A stretch of 56,564 bases of DNA from Lachnospiraceae bacterium. GTDB lineage: Bacteria > Bacillota > Clostridia > Lachnospirales > Lachnospiraceae. The notes beneath the pieces were generated by a model, which worked only from the letters and a program-made list of their open reading frames with translations, made no database searches and had not been told where the DNA came from. Made by a program: the position numbers and the translations under genes. The stretch is taken from positions 1-56,564 of the forward strand of contig SFGF01000016.1 of NCBI GenBank assembly GCA_004556655.1, written 5' to 3'. Positions 34,349 through 43,885 of this stretch are shown here, piece after piece (the first letter of the stretch is position 1; the number at the start of each line of letters is the position of its first letter).

Positions 34349-34972
34349 ATGAGGATTTTAGCAATAGCCGATGAAGAATCAAAGTATCTGTGGGATTTTT
34401 TTGAAAAAGAAAAACTGGAGGGAGTCGACCTGATTCTCTCCAGTGGTGATTTAAATCCGAACTATCTGTCATTTCTGGCGACATTTACATCAGCACCTGT
34501 ACTTTACGTACATGGAAATCATGATGATAAATATGAAAAGACTCCGCCGGATGGCTGTATCTGTATTGAAAATCAGATTTATGTGCATGAAGGTGTCCGC
34601 ATTCTCGGACTGGGGGGATCTATGCGATATCGTCCGGGGATTAACCAGTATACAGAAAAAGAAATGCGAAGAAGGGTACAGAAAATGCGTATGAAGCTTT
34701 TCTTCAAAGGTGGATTTGATATTCTTCTGACCCATTCTCCGGCTTATCAGCTCAATGATGGCAGGGATCTGCCCCATCAGGGCTTTCAGGTGTTTAACAC
34801 ATTGATGGATAAGTATCATCCGCGTTTTTTTATTCATGGACATGTACATATGGCTTATGGAAGACAGCATAAAAGATATGACCAATATGGAGATACCCAT
34901 GTGATCAATGCATTTGAACGATGTGTGTTTGATTATGAGGATGAAAATCTGAAAGAACACTTGAAACATTAA
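34349..34972 (+). CDS. Small calcineurin-like metallophosphoesterase
   Basis: The 207-residue soluble protein has the motifs of MPE enzymes: AIAD near the start, SGDLNPN, HGNHDDKYE, THSPAY and HGHVHMAYG, giving the full di-metal ligand set. It probably cleaves a phosphodiester, phosphomonoester or nucleotide. It is the second gene of the operon with the ParB-like/BMP protein, which hints at nucleotide or nucleoside metabolism. GAAAGGGATT lies upstream. Confidence 0.9.
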   Translation: MRILAIADEESKYLWDFFEKEKLEGVDLILSSGDLNPNYLSFLATFTSAPVLYVHGNHDDKYEKTPPDGCICIENQIYVHEGVRILGLGGSMRYRPGINQYTEKEMRRRVQKMRMKLFFKGGFDILLTHSPAYQLNDGRDLPHQGFQVFNTLMDKYHPRFFIHGHVHMAYGRQHKRYDQYGDTHVINAFERCVFDYEDENLKEHLKH

Positions 34973-35004
34973 ATTTGTTAGCTAAATGTCGATAAATGTA
35001 GATT

Positions 35005-35065
35005 GGCGGATAAATCAATATCTCCTTACCAACGTCATTGGTAAGGAGATATTGATTTATCCGCC
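35005..35065. repeat. Perfect 28-base inverted repeat between convergent operons
   Basis: Arms 35005-35032 and 35038-35065 are perfectly complementary around a five-base loop. It lies between the phosphoesterase gene and the last ATPase gene. It may end transcription from both sides, but neither side has a T-run. It could instead be a palindromic element; it is not the sequence seen at 21-22 kb. Confidence 0.75.
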
Positions 35066-35074
35066 TCACAACTT

Positions 35075-35707
35075 TTATTCGGATTTATTCTTTTTCATCT
35101 GCATCCGTTTGATTACTTTCAAACGTGTGAATTCTTCTCTTTCTTTTTCCTCAAGAGCATTGGTTATATCTTTTGTTAACTGCTCATAATGAGGAATGGT
35201 TATGTTTTTCAAAGCGTTTGCACGTTTCTGGGTTTTTTTGATGTTGCTTGCCAGGCGGTAAGCGGAATTTTCTACCATAGACAGTTTAATGGTCAGTTCT
35301 TTCACTTTTTCAAATGCCTGTTTGGCCTCATCCAGAGATTCTTTCGTGCTGTAAAAAGCATAGGTAGGAAGATTACCGCCGGGATTGGATTCTACCAGAG
35401 GAATTTCCGTGCCCATGATGCTTCGCGTTTTAATGCGGATGGAATCTTCGATCGGTACCGTGTAGGAAATAGTCTGAACGGTATTGATACCGATCTCCAT
35501 GTTGGCTTTCTGCAGTGCCGCATAGGCATTGCGGAAGGTCTGATCAATCTGAGACTGGATTCCCTTTGCTTCTTCAATCAGATCCATCATTTCACGAATC
35601 AGGATGTTACGCTTCTTATCCATAAGGTCAAAGCCCTGAAGAGCAAGAGCAAGAGAGTTTTTAGCCAGAATCAGGTTTCCTTTGGTAGGAAAGGTATTTG
35701 GATCCAT
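35075..35707 (-). CDS. ntpD: V-type ATPase subunit D
   Basis: The 210-residue protein is the central rotor shaft of the V-type ATPase. It shows the expected start (FPTKGNLILAKNSLALALQGFDLMDKKRNIL) and a long C-terminal helix that pairs with the N-terminal one in a coiled coil (about 150-205). Length is typical (200-215). It is the last gene of the ATPase operon, 15 bases after subunit B. GGGGGGAATTG precedes the ATG. Confidence 0.94.
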   Translation of the reverse strand: MDPNTFPTKGNLILAKNSLALALQGFDLMDKKRNILIREMMDLIEEAKGIQSQIDQTFRNAYAALQKANMEIGINTVQTISYTVPIEDSIRIKTRSIMGTEIPLVESNPGGNLPTYAFYSTKESLDEAKQAFEKVKELTIKLSMVENSAYRLASNIKKTQKRANALKNITIPHYEQLTKDITNALEEKEREEFTRLKVIKRMQMKKNKSE

Positions 35708-35722
35708 ACAATTCCCCCCTTT

Positions 35723-37150
35723 TTATTCCATCATGGCGTTGGCTTCGTTTTTAGCTTCCTCTACCAGATTCAGTTCGGTAGGCTGGTAGTACTGATCCAG
35801 AATCTTGGTATCGATACGGTCAAGTTCTTCCTTAGGCAGAAGTCCAAGAAGCTTCCAGCCAATATTGAGAGTTTCTTCGATGGTACGGTTTTCAAATTCG
35901 CCCTGTCCCACAAACTGCTTTTCAAAGGCATTTCCGAAAGTCAGATATTTTTTATCAAGCGGAGACAGTTCATCTTCACCGATAACGGATGCCAGAGCCC
36001 GGGCATCCCCCACTTTGGCATAGCAGGAGAAAAGCTGGTTGGCTACAGCCTGATGATCTGCCCGTGTATAGCCCTCGCCGATACCGTCCTTCATCAGTCG
36101 TGACAGAGAAGGAAGAACATTGATCGGCGGGTAAATGGATTGTCCGTGAAGCTGACGGTCAAGTACAATTTGTCCTTCTGTAATATAACCGGTAAGGTCA
36201 GGAATCGGGTGTGTAATATCGTCATTTGGCATGGTAAGAATAGGAATCTGTGTTACGGATCCGTTTCCGCCACGAACGATACCGGCGCGTTCATAAAGAG
36301 TTGCCAGTTCGCTGTAGAGATATCCCGGATAACCTTTTCTGGAAGGAATTTCTCCCTTTGAGGAGGAAACCTCACGCATAGCCTCACAGAAAGAAGTAAT
36401 GTCGGTAAGGATAACCAGAATATGCATACCCTTTTCAAATGCCAGATATTCAGCAGCAGTCAAAGCAACCTTTGGTGTGATCAGACGCTCAACTACCGGG
36501 TCATTTGCCAGATTCAGATACATAACTACATGGTCGGAAACACCGCTTTCCTCGAAAGTACGGCGGAAAAATTCAGCCACATCATATTTTACACCCATAG
36601 CTGCAAATACAATGGCGAATTCTTCATCTGTGTCATCACCCAGAGAAGCCTGCTGTACAATTTGTGCAGCAAGTTTATCGTGAGGAAGACCATTGCCTGA
36701 GAAAATAGGGAGCTTCTGCCCACGAATCAAAGTGGTAAGTCCGTCGATGGCAGAGATACCTGTGCGGATATAATTTCGCGGATACTCTCTGGTGACAGGA
36801 TTCAGTGGAAGTCCATTGATGTTTACTTTGGTATCGGAAACAATCGGTCCCAGACCATCAATCGGATTTCCGATTCCATCGAAGGTACGTCCCAGAATTT
36901 TTTCTGACAAGGCGATTTCCATCGGATGACCCGTAAGACGGGTGTGGGTATTGTTAAGGGACATATTCTCGGAACCTTCAAAGACCTGAATAACAGCCTT
37001 ATCTTCGTAGACTTCTACGATTCGTCCCAGCTTTTTTTGCTTTTCATCTATAGTAAATTCTACAATTTCTTCGTATGCGGCATTTTTTACGCCCTCCAGA
37101 ACCACCAGAGGACCATTGATTTCGCTTAAGCCTAAATATTCAATTGCCAT
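35723..37150 (-). CDS. ntpB: V-type ATPase subunit B
   Basis: The 475-residue non-catalytic subunit alternates with subunit A in the head ring. It has the F1/V1 nucleotide-binding fold but, as usual for B, no intact P-loop: the segment reads PIFSGNGLPHDKLAAQI. Other typical stretches are GRTFDGIGNPIDG and IPSRKGYPGYLYSELA. AGGAGG precedes the ATG by about eight bases; it is 13 bases after ntpA. Confidence 0.95.
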   Translation of the reverse strand: MAIEYLGLSEINGPLVVLEGVKNAAYEEIVEFTIDEKQKKLGRIVEVYEDKAVIQVFEGSENMSLNNTHTRLTGHPMEIALSEKILGRTFDGIGNPIDGLGPIVSDTKVNINGLPLNPVTREYPRNYIRTGISAIDGLTTLIRGQKLPIFSGNGLPHDKLAAQIVQQASLGDDTDEEFAIVFAAMGVKYDVAEFFRRTFEESGVSDHVVMYLNLANDPVVERLITPKVALTAAEYLAFEKGMHILVILTDITSFCEAMREVSSSKGEIPSRKGYPGYLYSELATLYERAGIVRGGNGSVTQIPILTMPNDDITHPIPDLTGYITEGQIVLDRQLHGQSIYPPINVLPSLSRLMKDGIGEGYTRADHQAVANQLFSCYAKVGDARALASVIGEDELSPLDKKYLTFGNAFEKQFVGQGEFENRTIEETLNIGWKLLGLLPKEELDRIDTKILDQYYQPTELNLVEEAKNEANAMME

Positions 37151-37163
37151 TTTAAGTTCCTCC

Positions 37164-38930
37164 TTATGCGTTCTTTTCCAGTACCTTATTGTAGTATTCG
37201 TCTACGGCCTTTTTATAGTCGTCAAACATATCCAGTCTGTCATTGGGAACGTCGTATTTGATGGCAATAATACGCTCGAAAATATTGTCCTCTTTCAATA
37301 CGGACATGGGCATTCCCATAGTAACCAGAGCTTTTGATTTTTTATAGAGATATAAAATGATTTCCATCATTTTATACTGCTTTTCCATAGGAACACAGGT
37401 ATCCTCTTTGTGGAAGGCATTCTGCTGAAGGAAACCGAGACGGATTACACGGGCAATTTCCAGTACCAGTTTCTGATCGTCCGGGAGCACATCACTTCCA
37501 ATCAGTTTTACAATTTCCATAAGACTGCTTTCTGTGTTTAGAAGAGCCATAATCTGATTTCTCAGGTCAATAAAGTTTTTGTTGACGTGTTCCTGATACC
37601 AGGGTGCCAGATCACCGAGGTATTCACTGTAGCTGGTGAGCCAGTGGATAGCAGGAAAATGGCGGGCATAGGCAAGGGATTTATCCAGTCCCCAGAAACA
37701 GCGGACAAAACGTTTGGTATTCATGGTTACCGGCTCAGAAAAGTCGCCGCCCTGTGGGGAAACGGCGCCGATAATGGATACACTTCCTTCTGTTCCATTT
37801 AAGTTCTGCATCATACCTGCACGCTCATAGAAAGCGGACAGACGTGATGCCAGATAGGCCGGGAAACCCTCTTCGGCAGGCATTTCTTCCAGACGTCCGG
37901 ACAACTCACGAAGAGCTTCAGCCCAACGGGAGGTGGAATCAGCCATGATTGCCACATCATAACCCATATCACGATAATATTCAGCCAATGTAAGACCGGT
38001 ATAGATAGAAGCCTCACGGGCTGCCACAGGCATATTGGAAGTATTTGCTATCAGAGCTGTTCTGTGCATCAACGGATTTCCTGTTTTCGGGTCTACCAGT
38101 TCGCCGAACTCTTCCAGAACCTGTGTCATTTCATTTCCACGTTCACCGCATCCGATGTAGATGATAATGTCTGCGTCGGACCATTTTGCAATCTGATGCT
38201 GTGTCATGGTCTTTCCTGTTCCGAAACCACCAGGTACGGCAGCAGTACCGCCTTTGGCAATGGGGAACATGGTATCCAGAATACGCTGTCCTGTGATCAG
38301 CGGTTTTGAAGCCGGAAAACGTTTGCTGGTGGGACGGGGAACACGAATCGGCCATCTTTGGCAAAGAGTCAGTTCCTTTGTGCTGCCGTCTGCAAGCTGA
38401 AGCGTTACAATCGGATTCAGAATCGTGTATTCTCCATCTGAAACCACTTTAATCACGGTTCCTTCTACATTTGGAGGAACCATGGATTTGTGCAGGATCG
38501 TGGCGGTTTCCTGGGTCTCCGCGATGATGGTACCGCCGGTGACGAAATCACCCTCCGATACAGTAAGATGAACCTGCCATTTTTTCTGAGTGTCAAGAGA
38601 ATCTACGCTGACACCTCTGGTAATATATTTGCCGGATTGTGCTGCGATTTCACTTAAGGGACGCTGAATTCCATCAAAAATATTGTTCAGGATACCAGGT
38701 CCAAGAGTAACAGAAATCGCATCACCGGTGCCGGTTACAACAGCTCCCGGTTTCAGACCGGTGGTTTCCTCAAAAACCTGAACGGTAGTAGCAGATTTGG
38801 AAAGTCCGATTACTTCACCTACCAGATTTTCTTCACCTACATGAACCATTTCAGACATACGGAAACCATCATTTCCTTTCAGAGAAACAACGGGACCATT
38901 AATTCCATATATAATTCCGGTTTTACTCAT
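37164..38930 (-). CDS. ntpA: V-type ATPase catalytic subunit A
   Basis: This 588-residue subunit hydrolyses or makes ATP. The P-loop is GGFGTGKT near residue 230, the long V-type insert covers about 115-185, and the segment SPQGGDFSEPVT is characteristic. The start at 38930 (MSKTGIIYGINGPVV) follows GGAGGTGGAGC and overlaps the end of ntpE by eight bases. An in-frame start further upstream would add residues not seen in the family. Confidence 0.95.
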   Translation of the reverse strand: MSKTGIIYGINGPVVSLKGNDGFRMSEMVHVGEENLVGEVIGLSKSATTVQVFEETTGLKPGAVVTGTGDAISVTLGPGILNNIFDGIQRPLSEIAAQSGKYITRGVSVDSLDTQKKWQVHLTVSEGDFVTGGTIIAETQETATILHKSMVPPNVEGTVIKVVSDGEYTILNPIVTLQLADGSTKELTLCQRWPIRVPRPTSKRFPASKPLITGQRILDTMFPIAKGGTAAVPGGFGTGKTMTQHQIAKWSDADIIIYIGCGERGNEMTQVLEEFGELVDPKTGNPLMHRTALIANTSNMPVAAREASIYTGLTLAEYYRDMGYDVAIMADSTSRWAEALRELSGRLEEMPAEEGFPAYLASRLSAFYERAGMMQNLNGTEGSVSIIGAVSPQGGDFSEPVTMNTKRFVRCFWGLDKSLAYARHFPAIHWLTSYSEYLGDLAPWYQEHVNKNFIDLRNQIMALLNTESSLMEIVKLIGSDVLPDDQKLVLEIARVIRLGFLQQNAFHKEDTCVPMEKQYKMMEIILYLYKKSKALVTMGMPMSVLKEDNIFERIIAIKYDVPNDRLDMFDDYKKAVDEYYNKVLEKNA

Positions 38931-39510
38931 TTGCTCCACCTCCGGTAAAGATAAATTCTTCTTTTGCATCATGCAGCAAAGTAGCAAAGGAGTTATCGAT
39001 CAGTATGTTTTTGGAACGAATTACAGCTCTCATACCACCCATCCAGGATTCTTTGGAGAGGACAGGAGTAAAACCAAAATGTTTTGTCAGAGCAGGCAGC
39101 AGTGCCTCGTCGGAAGGATCGATATAGATGGTGATCACATCATCTTCGGCAAAATCTAAAGCTTCCTGAATCTTTTTGGTAAGAAAATCCATATAATCAG
39201 GAGAGGATTTAAAATTGTTCAGTTTTTCTTCTACCTCCTGAAAGATTTTTCCCTTGATCTCGGATGATTTTGCAGACAGAATTCTGCGGTATTCTATTTG
39301 TCTGGCAGATACTTCTTTGTTGATTTCACGGCTTAATTTGTCAGATTCCGCCTGAAGCTGTGCCCTGGCCTGACGTTCTTTGGTTTCTTTGTGTTCCTGA
39401 AAAATTTTATCCAGAGCTTCCTGATGTTCGTGCTGAAGGTGCTCGGCATCTTTTGCGGCACTCTCAATGGAAGCGTTATAAAAATGCTCTAATTTTTCTT
39501 CAACTGTCAA
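38923..39510 (-). CDS. ntpE: V-type ATPase subunit E, TTG start
   Basis: The 195-residue protein is the E part of the peripheral stalk: a long charged N-terminal helix (about 5-105) followed by a small globular domain. The best start is a TTG at 39510 (reading MTVEEKLEHFYNAS), five bases after GAGGTG; a GTG at 39519 lies within that ribosome site. It pairs with the short G/H subunit encoded at the operon head. Its end overlaps the start of ntpA. Confidence 0.88.
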   Translation of the reverse strand: MTVEEKLEHFYNASIESAAKDAEHLQHEHQEALDKIFQEHKETKERQARAQLQAESDKLSREINKEVSARQIEYRRILSAKSSEIKGKIFQEVEEKLNNFKSSPDYMDFLTKKIQEALDFAEDDVITIYIDPSDEALLPALTKHFGFTPVLSKESWMGGMRAVIRSKNILIDNSFATLLHDAKEEFIFTGGGANE

Positions 39511-39542
39511 AATAATCACCTCATTTGTTCAAGTTTTGGTAG

Positions 39543-39851
39543 TTACAATTTTAGTCCGATAGCCTCATTGACGTAAGAGGTAATGAAATCCGGTTTGCGG
39601 CCGGTACCATGCCGGTCGGGGATCTCAACAATCAGCGGCACTTTATGGTGCAGCCTGACGTCATCAATAATTTCGGGAAATTCTCTTCCGAACTTTTCGG
39701 TCAGAAGAAGAATGCCGATTTCTTTATCTGCAAGAACTGTTTCAAGAGCATTTCTCAGCTCATCCCGTTCATGCACAACAACACCGTCAACACCGGCCAG
39801 ACGCATACCGGTCTGTGTGTCGATATTGTCACTGATTAAATACATTTTCAT
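39543..39851 (-). CDS. ntpG: V-type ATPase subunit F
   Basis: The 102-residue subunit (NtpG in Enterococcus, subunit F elsewhere) binds the rotor shaft. It shows the expected start MYLISDNIDTQTGMRLAGVDGVVV, a Rossmann-like centre (IGILLLTEKFGREFPEIID), and IPLIVEIPDRHGTG-type ending. Length is standard. It lies between subunits K and E. Confidence 0.92.
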   Translation of the reverse strand: MKMYLISDNIDTQTGMRLAGVDGVVVHERDELRNALETVLADKEIGILLLTEKFGREFPEIIDDVRLHHKVPLIVEIPDRHGTGRKPDFITSYVNEAIGLKL

Positions 39852-39878
39852 ATAGAAAACCTCTTTTTAATATATGGA

Positions 39879-40310
39879 TTAAAGTTTACCTAAAATCATG
39901 AAAGAGATGATCAGACCGTACAGAGCAATACCTTCGGCCATAGCTACGAAAATCATGGATTTACCAAACAGAGAACCATCTTCACTGATAGCTCCCAGTG
40001 CTGCACTTGCAGAACTTGCAACGGCGATACCGGAACCGATACCGGACATACCTGTTACGAGAGCAGCACCCAGATAACCCATACCAGTGGCAAGACTTGC
40101 GGTGGCATCAGTAGCAGCCTGTACGCTCTGTGTTCCGGCAAACATGGCAATTGTGCCTACCAGCAGTGTACCAAAGAAGAAAAAGCAGTTTGCTGCCAGA
40201 GATTTTTTATAACGTTTTTTTGTTTTGGCACCCAGGAAGAAATATCCTCCGGGAATAATAATGCTGAGAATCAATGCTGCTGCTGTTGTGATTTCAATAA
40301 GTGTTGTCAT
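39879..40310 (-). CDS. ntpK: V-type ATPase rotor-ring subunit K
   Basis: The 143-residue proteolipid forms the membrane rotor ring. Four helices are seen (about 7-27, 44-62, 77-105, 118-141). The ion-binding carboxylate is the Glu in FVAMAEGIALYG of helix 4. The first hairpin has no matching acidic residue, so one ion would be carried per four-helix unit. Sodium or proton cannot be decided by eye. Confidence 0.94.
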   Translation of the reverse strand: MTTLIEITTAAALILSIIIPGGYFFLGAKTKKRYKKSLAANCFFFFGTLLVGTIAMFAGTQSVQAATDATASLATGMGYLGAALVTGMSGIGSGIAVASSASAALGAISEDGSLFGKSMIFVAMAEGIALYGLIISFMILGKL

Positions 40311-40356
40311 AATAATTTTCCTCCTGACATATTAAAGTTGATAAAAAGATATTGTC

Positions 40357-42288
40357 TTACGCTTTTTTGGACAGGAACGGTTTGAACGGTTTTCCGGTTC
40401 CTTTGTAAAATCTGCTGAACATTTCATAGTATTCCAGACGAAGCACCTGAATACCTACAATCAGACCTTCCATAGCGGTTACAAAAATATTTCCAAAAAC
40501 AACTACCACCCAGTTGGGACTTCCGGATTCGGCTCCGGCCAGCATCAGTACAACTTCCATCATGGCAGCATGGCTGACGGCAAAAGCGCCCACACGGACA
40601 AAGGAAATCGTATTGGAAAAATAACTCAGAACAATTTCAAACAATTCGAAAAAGCTCTGGACAAGATACATTCCGATTTCACCTTCGATAGCAGGTTCCT
40701 TTTTGGTCACGATTCTGGTAAGAGGTTCCTTAAACATAATGACCAGAAGCGGGATACCGAACATGATACCGAGGACAATTCCGGCGGGTATACTATGACC
40801 TGACATGAAAAGGAAAATTACTGCCACCACAGAACCATAGAATACCAGACCAGCAATGGCATTCTGGTCAAAAAATGTTTCTTCGATATTTTTTGTACGA
40901 ATTCCATTAATAATGTGAAGAATCATGGTCACAAGGATCAGGAACATACCGAAAGCAATCGCAACTACGAACACGGTATTCAGTTTTCCGAGAAAAGATA
41001 ACTCGGACATGGCGCTTACCGGACGTAACCATCTGGCAGGAATAATGTCTTCAAAACCAAATACACTTCCGAACATAAATCCAAAGAATGTGGAGAAAAT
41101 GCCGGCAGTTCCAATAATGGCAGCAAGGTCAATTTTCTTGAACTTGTAGAGAAGCAGTCCGCCTATAAAGAGGCAGATTCCCTGTCCCGCATCTCCGAAC
41201 ATGGCGCCGAAAATAAAGATATAAGTTAACGCTACAAAAATTGTAGGATCGATCTCATGGTAGGATGGAAGACCATACATTTTGACAAACATCTCAAAGG
41301 GACGGAATATCCTGGGATTTTTTAATTTTGTAGGTGGCTCACCATGGACCTGGGAATCATCCGATTCTACAAAACAATAGAGATTTTTGTCTTCCGATAT
41401 ATCTTTTTGAAAAGTTGCTGCATCGGAAGCAGACATCCAGCCGCAGAGAATATAGAAGACTTCCCTGTTATTTTCATGGGTACAGGCAGCCAGTTTACGG
41501 ATATCAAAGTTCTTTGAATAGGATTCGAGACGCTCTTTAGCTGCATACAATTCACTGGAGTGTTTCTGAATCAGATCCTTAATTTGGGCTTCCAGAGAAG
41601 AGAGAGATTTACGTATCTCGGAAAGCTGATCTTTCAGATCTTTATAAACTTTCTGAGGCTGCCCGTGAAGTTCACTGGGCAAATCCATTCTTTCAAAATG
41701 CATGGAAGCATATACGGCATCTACTCTGTCAGATAGTCCGCTTGGACAGAAATAAACGCCCCAGATATGATTCTCATCCGTATAACATCTCTGGAAGAGA
41801 GTTTGTACATTTTCATACACATAAGTTTCGAATTTTGCATAATATTCTTTTGCGATTCGTCCGAAACGACAGGAAACATATCGGAACTTTACGGCTGCCG
41901 AAAGGTCAAAGTCCAGTTGGCGGAAAGGTTCCAGTTGTTCCAGAAGACACTCAAGGTGTTTCTTTTGCTCCTCCAGGTCTTTTCGGTCCTGACTCAGTTG
42001 TGTCATATCCTTGTCGAATTTCTGGATCAGATTGACTGCTTCATCGAGAGTGACAGTTTTGTCCTTTTGAATCGCATTTGTATCCAGAAGATTTTGAAAT
42101 TCTGTCGCTTTTGTCAGAAGCGATCTGTAAGGATTGATCTGCAGATAGGGAGACAGATTCTGAACTGTCTTAAGTTCTGCCAGAGCATTCTCAAGATGAA
42201 TTTCATACTTGGACAGGTATTGATCTACAACACGGTCAATATCCGCTTTGGGCCCGGTGATGCTGACAAATTTCATTTTTTCAATCAT
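40357..42288 (-). CDS. ntpI: V-type ATPase subunit I (a-type stator)
   Basis: The 643-residue stator subunit has a cytoplasmic N-terminal half rich in coiled coil (about 60-120 and 195-250) and a membrane half from about 340 with seven to eight helices. The ion-pathway arginine is likely in VLRLEYYEMFSRFYKG near the C-terminus. Length fits the family (about 650). AGGATGTAAAT lies upstream. Confidence 0.94.
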   Translation of the reverse strand: MIEKMKFVSITGPKADIDRVVDQYLSKYEIHLENALAELKTVQNLSPYLQINPYRSLLTKATEFQNLLDTNAIQKDKTVTLDEAVNLIQKFDKDMTQLSQDRKDLEEQKKHLECLLEQLEPFRQLDFDLSAAVKFRYVSCRFGRIAKEYYAKFETYVYENVQTLFQRCYTDENHIWGVYFCPSGLSDRVDAVYASMHFERMDLPSELHGQPQKVYKDLKDQLSEIRKSLSSLEAQIKDLIQKHSSELYAAKERLESYSKNFDIRKLAACTHENNREVFYILCGWMSASDAATFQKDISEDKNLYCFVESDDSQVHGEPPTKLKNPRIFRPFEMFVKMYGLPSYHEIDPTIFVALTYIFIFGAMFGDAGQGICLFIGGLLLYKFKKIDLAAIIGTAGIFSTFFGFMFGSVFGFEDIIPARWLRPVSAMSELSFLGKLNTVFVVAIAFGMFLILVTMILHIINGIRTKNIEETFFDQNAIAGLVFYGSVVAVIFLFMSGHSIPAGIVLGIMFGIPLLVIMFKEPLTRIVTKKEPAIEGEIGMYLVQSFFELFEIVLSYFSNTISFVRVGAFAVSHAAMMEVVLMLAGAESGSPNWVVVVFGNIFVTAMEGLIVGIQVLRLEYYEMFSRFYKGTGKPFKPFLSKKA

Positions 42289-42326
42289 ATTTACATCCTC
42301 CGGTTGTAGAATGGTAGATAAATCAT

Positions 42327-43367
42327 TTAAGATTTAAAGATATAATTCATGGTATCGTCCGGATTGACTCCGTACCGGATGCATTCCAGTACCGTGGTCA
42401 GACGGTCGATCTCATGTTCCTTATGATAAAGGTAGCAGTAAATAGTTGCTACGGAATAAGGATCCTGTTTGCTTTCTTTGGAAAGAACGTGTTTCATAAT
42501 ATAAGAATACATTTCTTCCAGAGTATTTGGTGACAGCCGTTCATAATGCTTTCCATAATAAGTCTGTGCCAGAGCAGCTTCAAAAGCGGATGAACTTTCC
42601 GCTTCTACCAGTGCAGTGATATCTTTTTTGCTGAGCCTGTAGTTGACAGGAATCAACAAAATGTAAATATCAACAGTATTCATGTGGTAGTATTGTTTGG
42701 AACGGTATATCCATTGAAGGTTCAGTAGATCAAATTTGTTGCCATAAGCAGCGGTGATTTCTTCCAGATCTTTTTTTGAAAGAATTTTATCTTTCGTCTT
42801 CCAGATCGTGGAGAAATAATAAAGATCCAAAGCCATCTCGTAGTCAAACAGCGTAGGTCTTTCCAGATTCGCCAGGGACTGAAGAACCTGATAATAAGGT
42901 GTTCCTTTCAGATTTGCAACAAATTCTTCGATAGAGCCGGAAGCTGTCAGCCTGTGGATATCCAGTTTGGAATGCTTGTTAAAGAATGGCTCAAACAGAG
43001 AAAGGTCAAGCTGAACATCTCTGTGGTCAAATATTTTGTTCAGGCATTCTTTCATAATAGATAATTCATACCGTCCAAAATATAGATCAAGAAATTTTCT
43101 TTGATGAATATTTGCAAAGCGATAGATTTTTGTAAAATCATTATAGATCGAATTTACTAAAAGCTGCTCGATCTTTCCTCTGTGAAGTTCATCATCAGAA
43201 AGAGAAGCCCAGGTGTTTTCATAAGCGGGTTTCTGTTTCAGCCAGGCAACTGCCTGGGGAACATTTTTCAGCTCTGCCAGTTCACGGTATTGCTGAGTGG
43301 TCAAAAGCCTGCTCTGCATAGCCCGGATTTTTGTGGACAGACCACTATATGATAATATATTACCCAT
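42327..43367 (-). CDS. ntpC: V-type ATPase subunit C
   Basis: The 346-residue all-helical funnel subunit connects the rotor shaft to the K ring. It begins MGNILSYSGLSTKIRAMQSRLL, as expected, and has family-typical length. The ATG at 43367 is five bases after the stop of the upstream gene; a GTG at 43376 would overlap it. In Enterococcus hirae ntpC lies after ntpE, while here it lies second in the operon. Confidence 0.92.
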   Translation of the reverse strand: MGNILSYSGLSTKIRAMQSRLLTTQQYRELAELKNVPQAVAWLKQKPAYENTWASLSDDELHRGKIEQLLVNSIYNDFTKIYRFANIHQRKFLDLYFGRYELSIMKECLNKIFDHRDVQLDLSLFEPFFNKHSKLDIHRLTASGSIEEFVANLKGTPYYQVLQSLANLERPTLFDYEMALDLYYFSTIWKTKDKILSKKDLEEITAAYGNKFDLLNLQWIYRSKQYYHMNTVDIYILLIPVNYRLSKKDITALVEAESSSAFEAALAQTYYGKHYERLSPNTLEEMYSYIMKHVLSKESKQDPYSVATIYCYLYHKEHEIDRLTTVLECIRYGVNPDDTMNYIFKS

Positions 43368-43372
43368 GATTC

Positions 43373-43684
43373 TCACATCCTGATTATTTTTTGATAAAGT
43401 TCATCCGTTATCTGTTCATGATGTTCCTGAAAGTATTGTTCCATGGAAGTAAGAGAATGTTCCATGGAAAGTTTCAGATTTTCCAGTTCTTTTTCTGATT
43501 TTTTCTGAAGATCTGCACGCAGATTTTCCAATTTTTCCTGAGTAGCCGCTTCTACCTGGGCGTCAAACCTGGCGGTTCGTTCCTCGGCTTTCTGGTCCTG
43601 AATTCGTGTCTCATTTACAGCGGATTCCATAATGCGGGAGGCGGCGGTTTCTATTTCCGACAATTTGTCAATAATGGGTTCCAT
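43373..43684 (-). CDS. ntpF: V-type ATPase stalk subunit G/H
   Basis: The 103-residue protein is almost entirely a charged helix with heptad repeats, and pairs with subunit E in the peripheral stalk. The start at 43684 (MEPIIDKLSEIETAASRIME) follows AAAGGAGAGG. It is the first gene of the nine-gene operon F-C-I-K-G-E-A-B-D. Confidence 0.9.
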   Translation of the reverse strand: MEPIIDKLSEIETAASRIMESAVNETRIQDQKAEERTARFDAQVEAATQEKLENLRADLQKKSEKELENLKLSMEHSLTSMEQYFQEHHEQITDELYQKIIRM

Positions 43685-43717
43685 TTTTCCTCTCCTTTTT
43701 ATGTTATTTTCTTGTTT

Positions 43718-43731
43718 GGGACTGTAGTCCC
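43718..43731. promoter_or_regulatory. Palindrome in the ATPase operon leader
   Basis: GGGACTGTAGTCCC has perfect six-base arms around two bases. It lies about 35 bases upstream of ntpF and downstream of its promoter, and could be an operator or a small leader hairpin. Confidence 0.4.
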
Positions 43732-43773
43732 TGAGAGTCAATGTAAAGAATCAACTCTTAAAAAGTTTGTTAC

Positions 43774-43802
43774 ATCATACACCTTTTTTTGGAGGATGTA
43801 AA
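43774..43802 (-). promoter_or_regulatory. Promoter of the V-type ATPase operon
   Basis: On the minus strand TTTACA (43802-43797) is 17 bases from TATGAT (43779-43774). Start would be near 43767, leaving a leader of about 83 bases. Confidence 0.6.
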
Positions 43803-43885
43803 CAAGGATTATACCTTTAAAAAAAATCCGTTTTGTAGTAAGATTACCAATAACAGTAAAAAGGAGCTGCAGAAAGGGATAAATT

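Noticed and set aside
35189..36103. Plus-strand open frame of 304 codons over the ATPase D and B genes
   Set aside because: Shadow of ntpD and ntpB; no ribosome site and Phe-rich low-complexity product.
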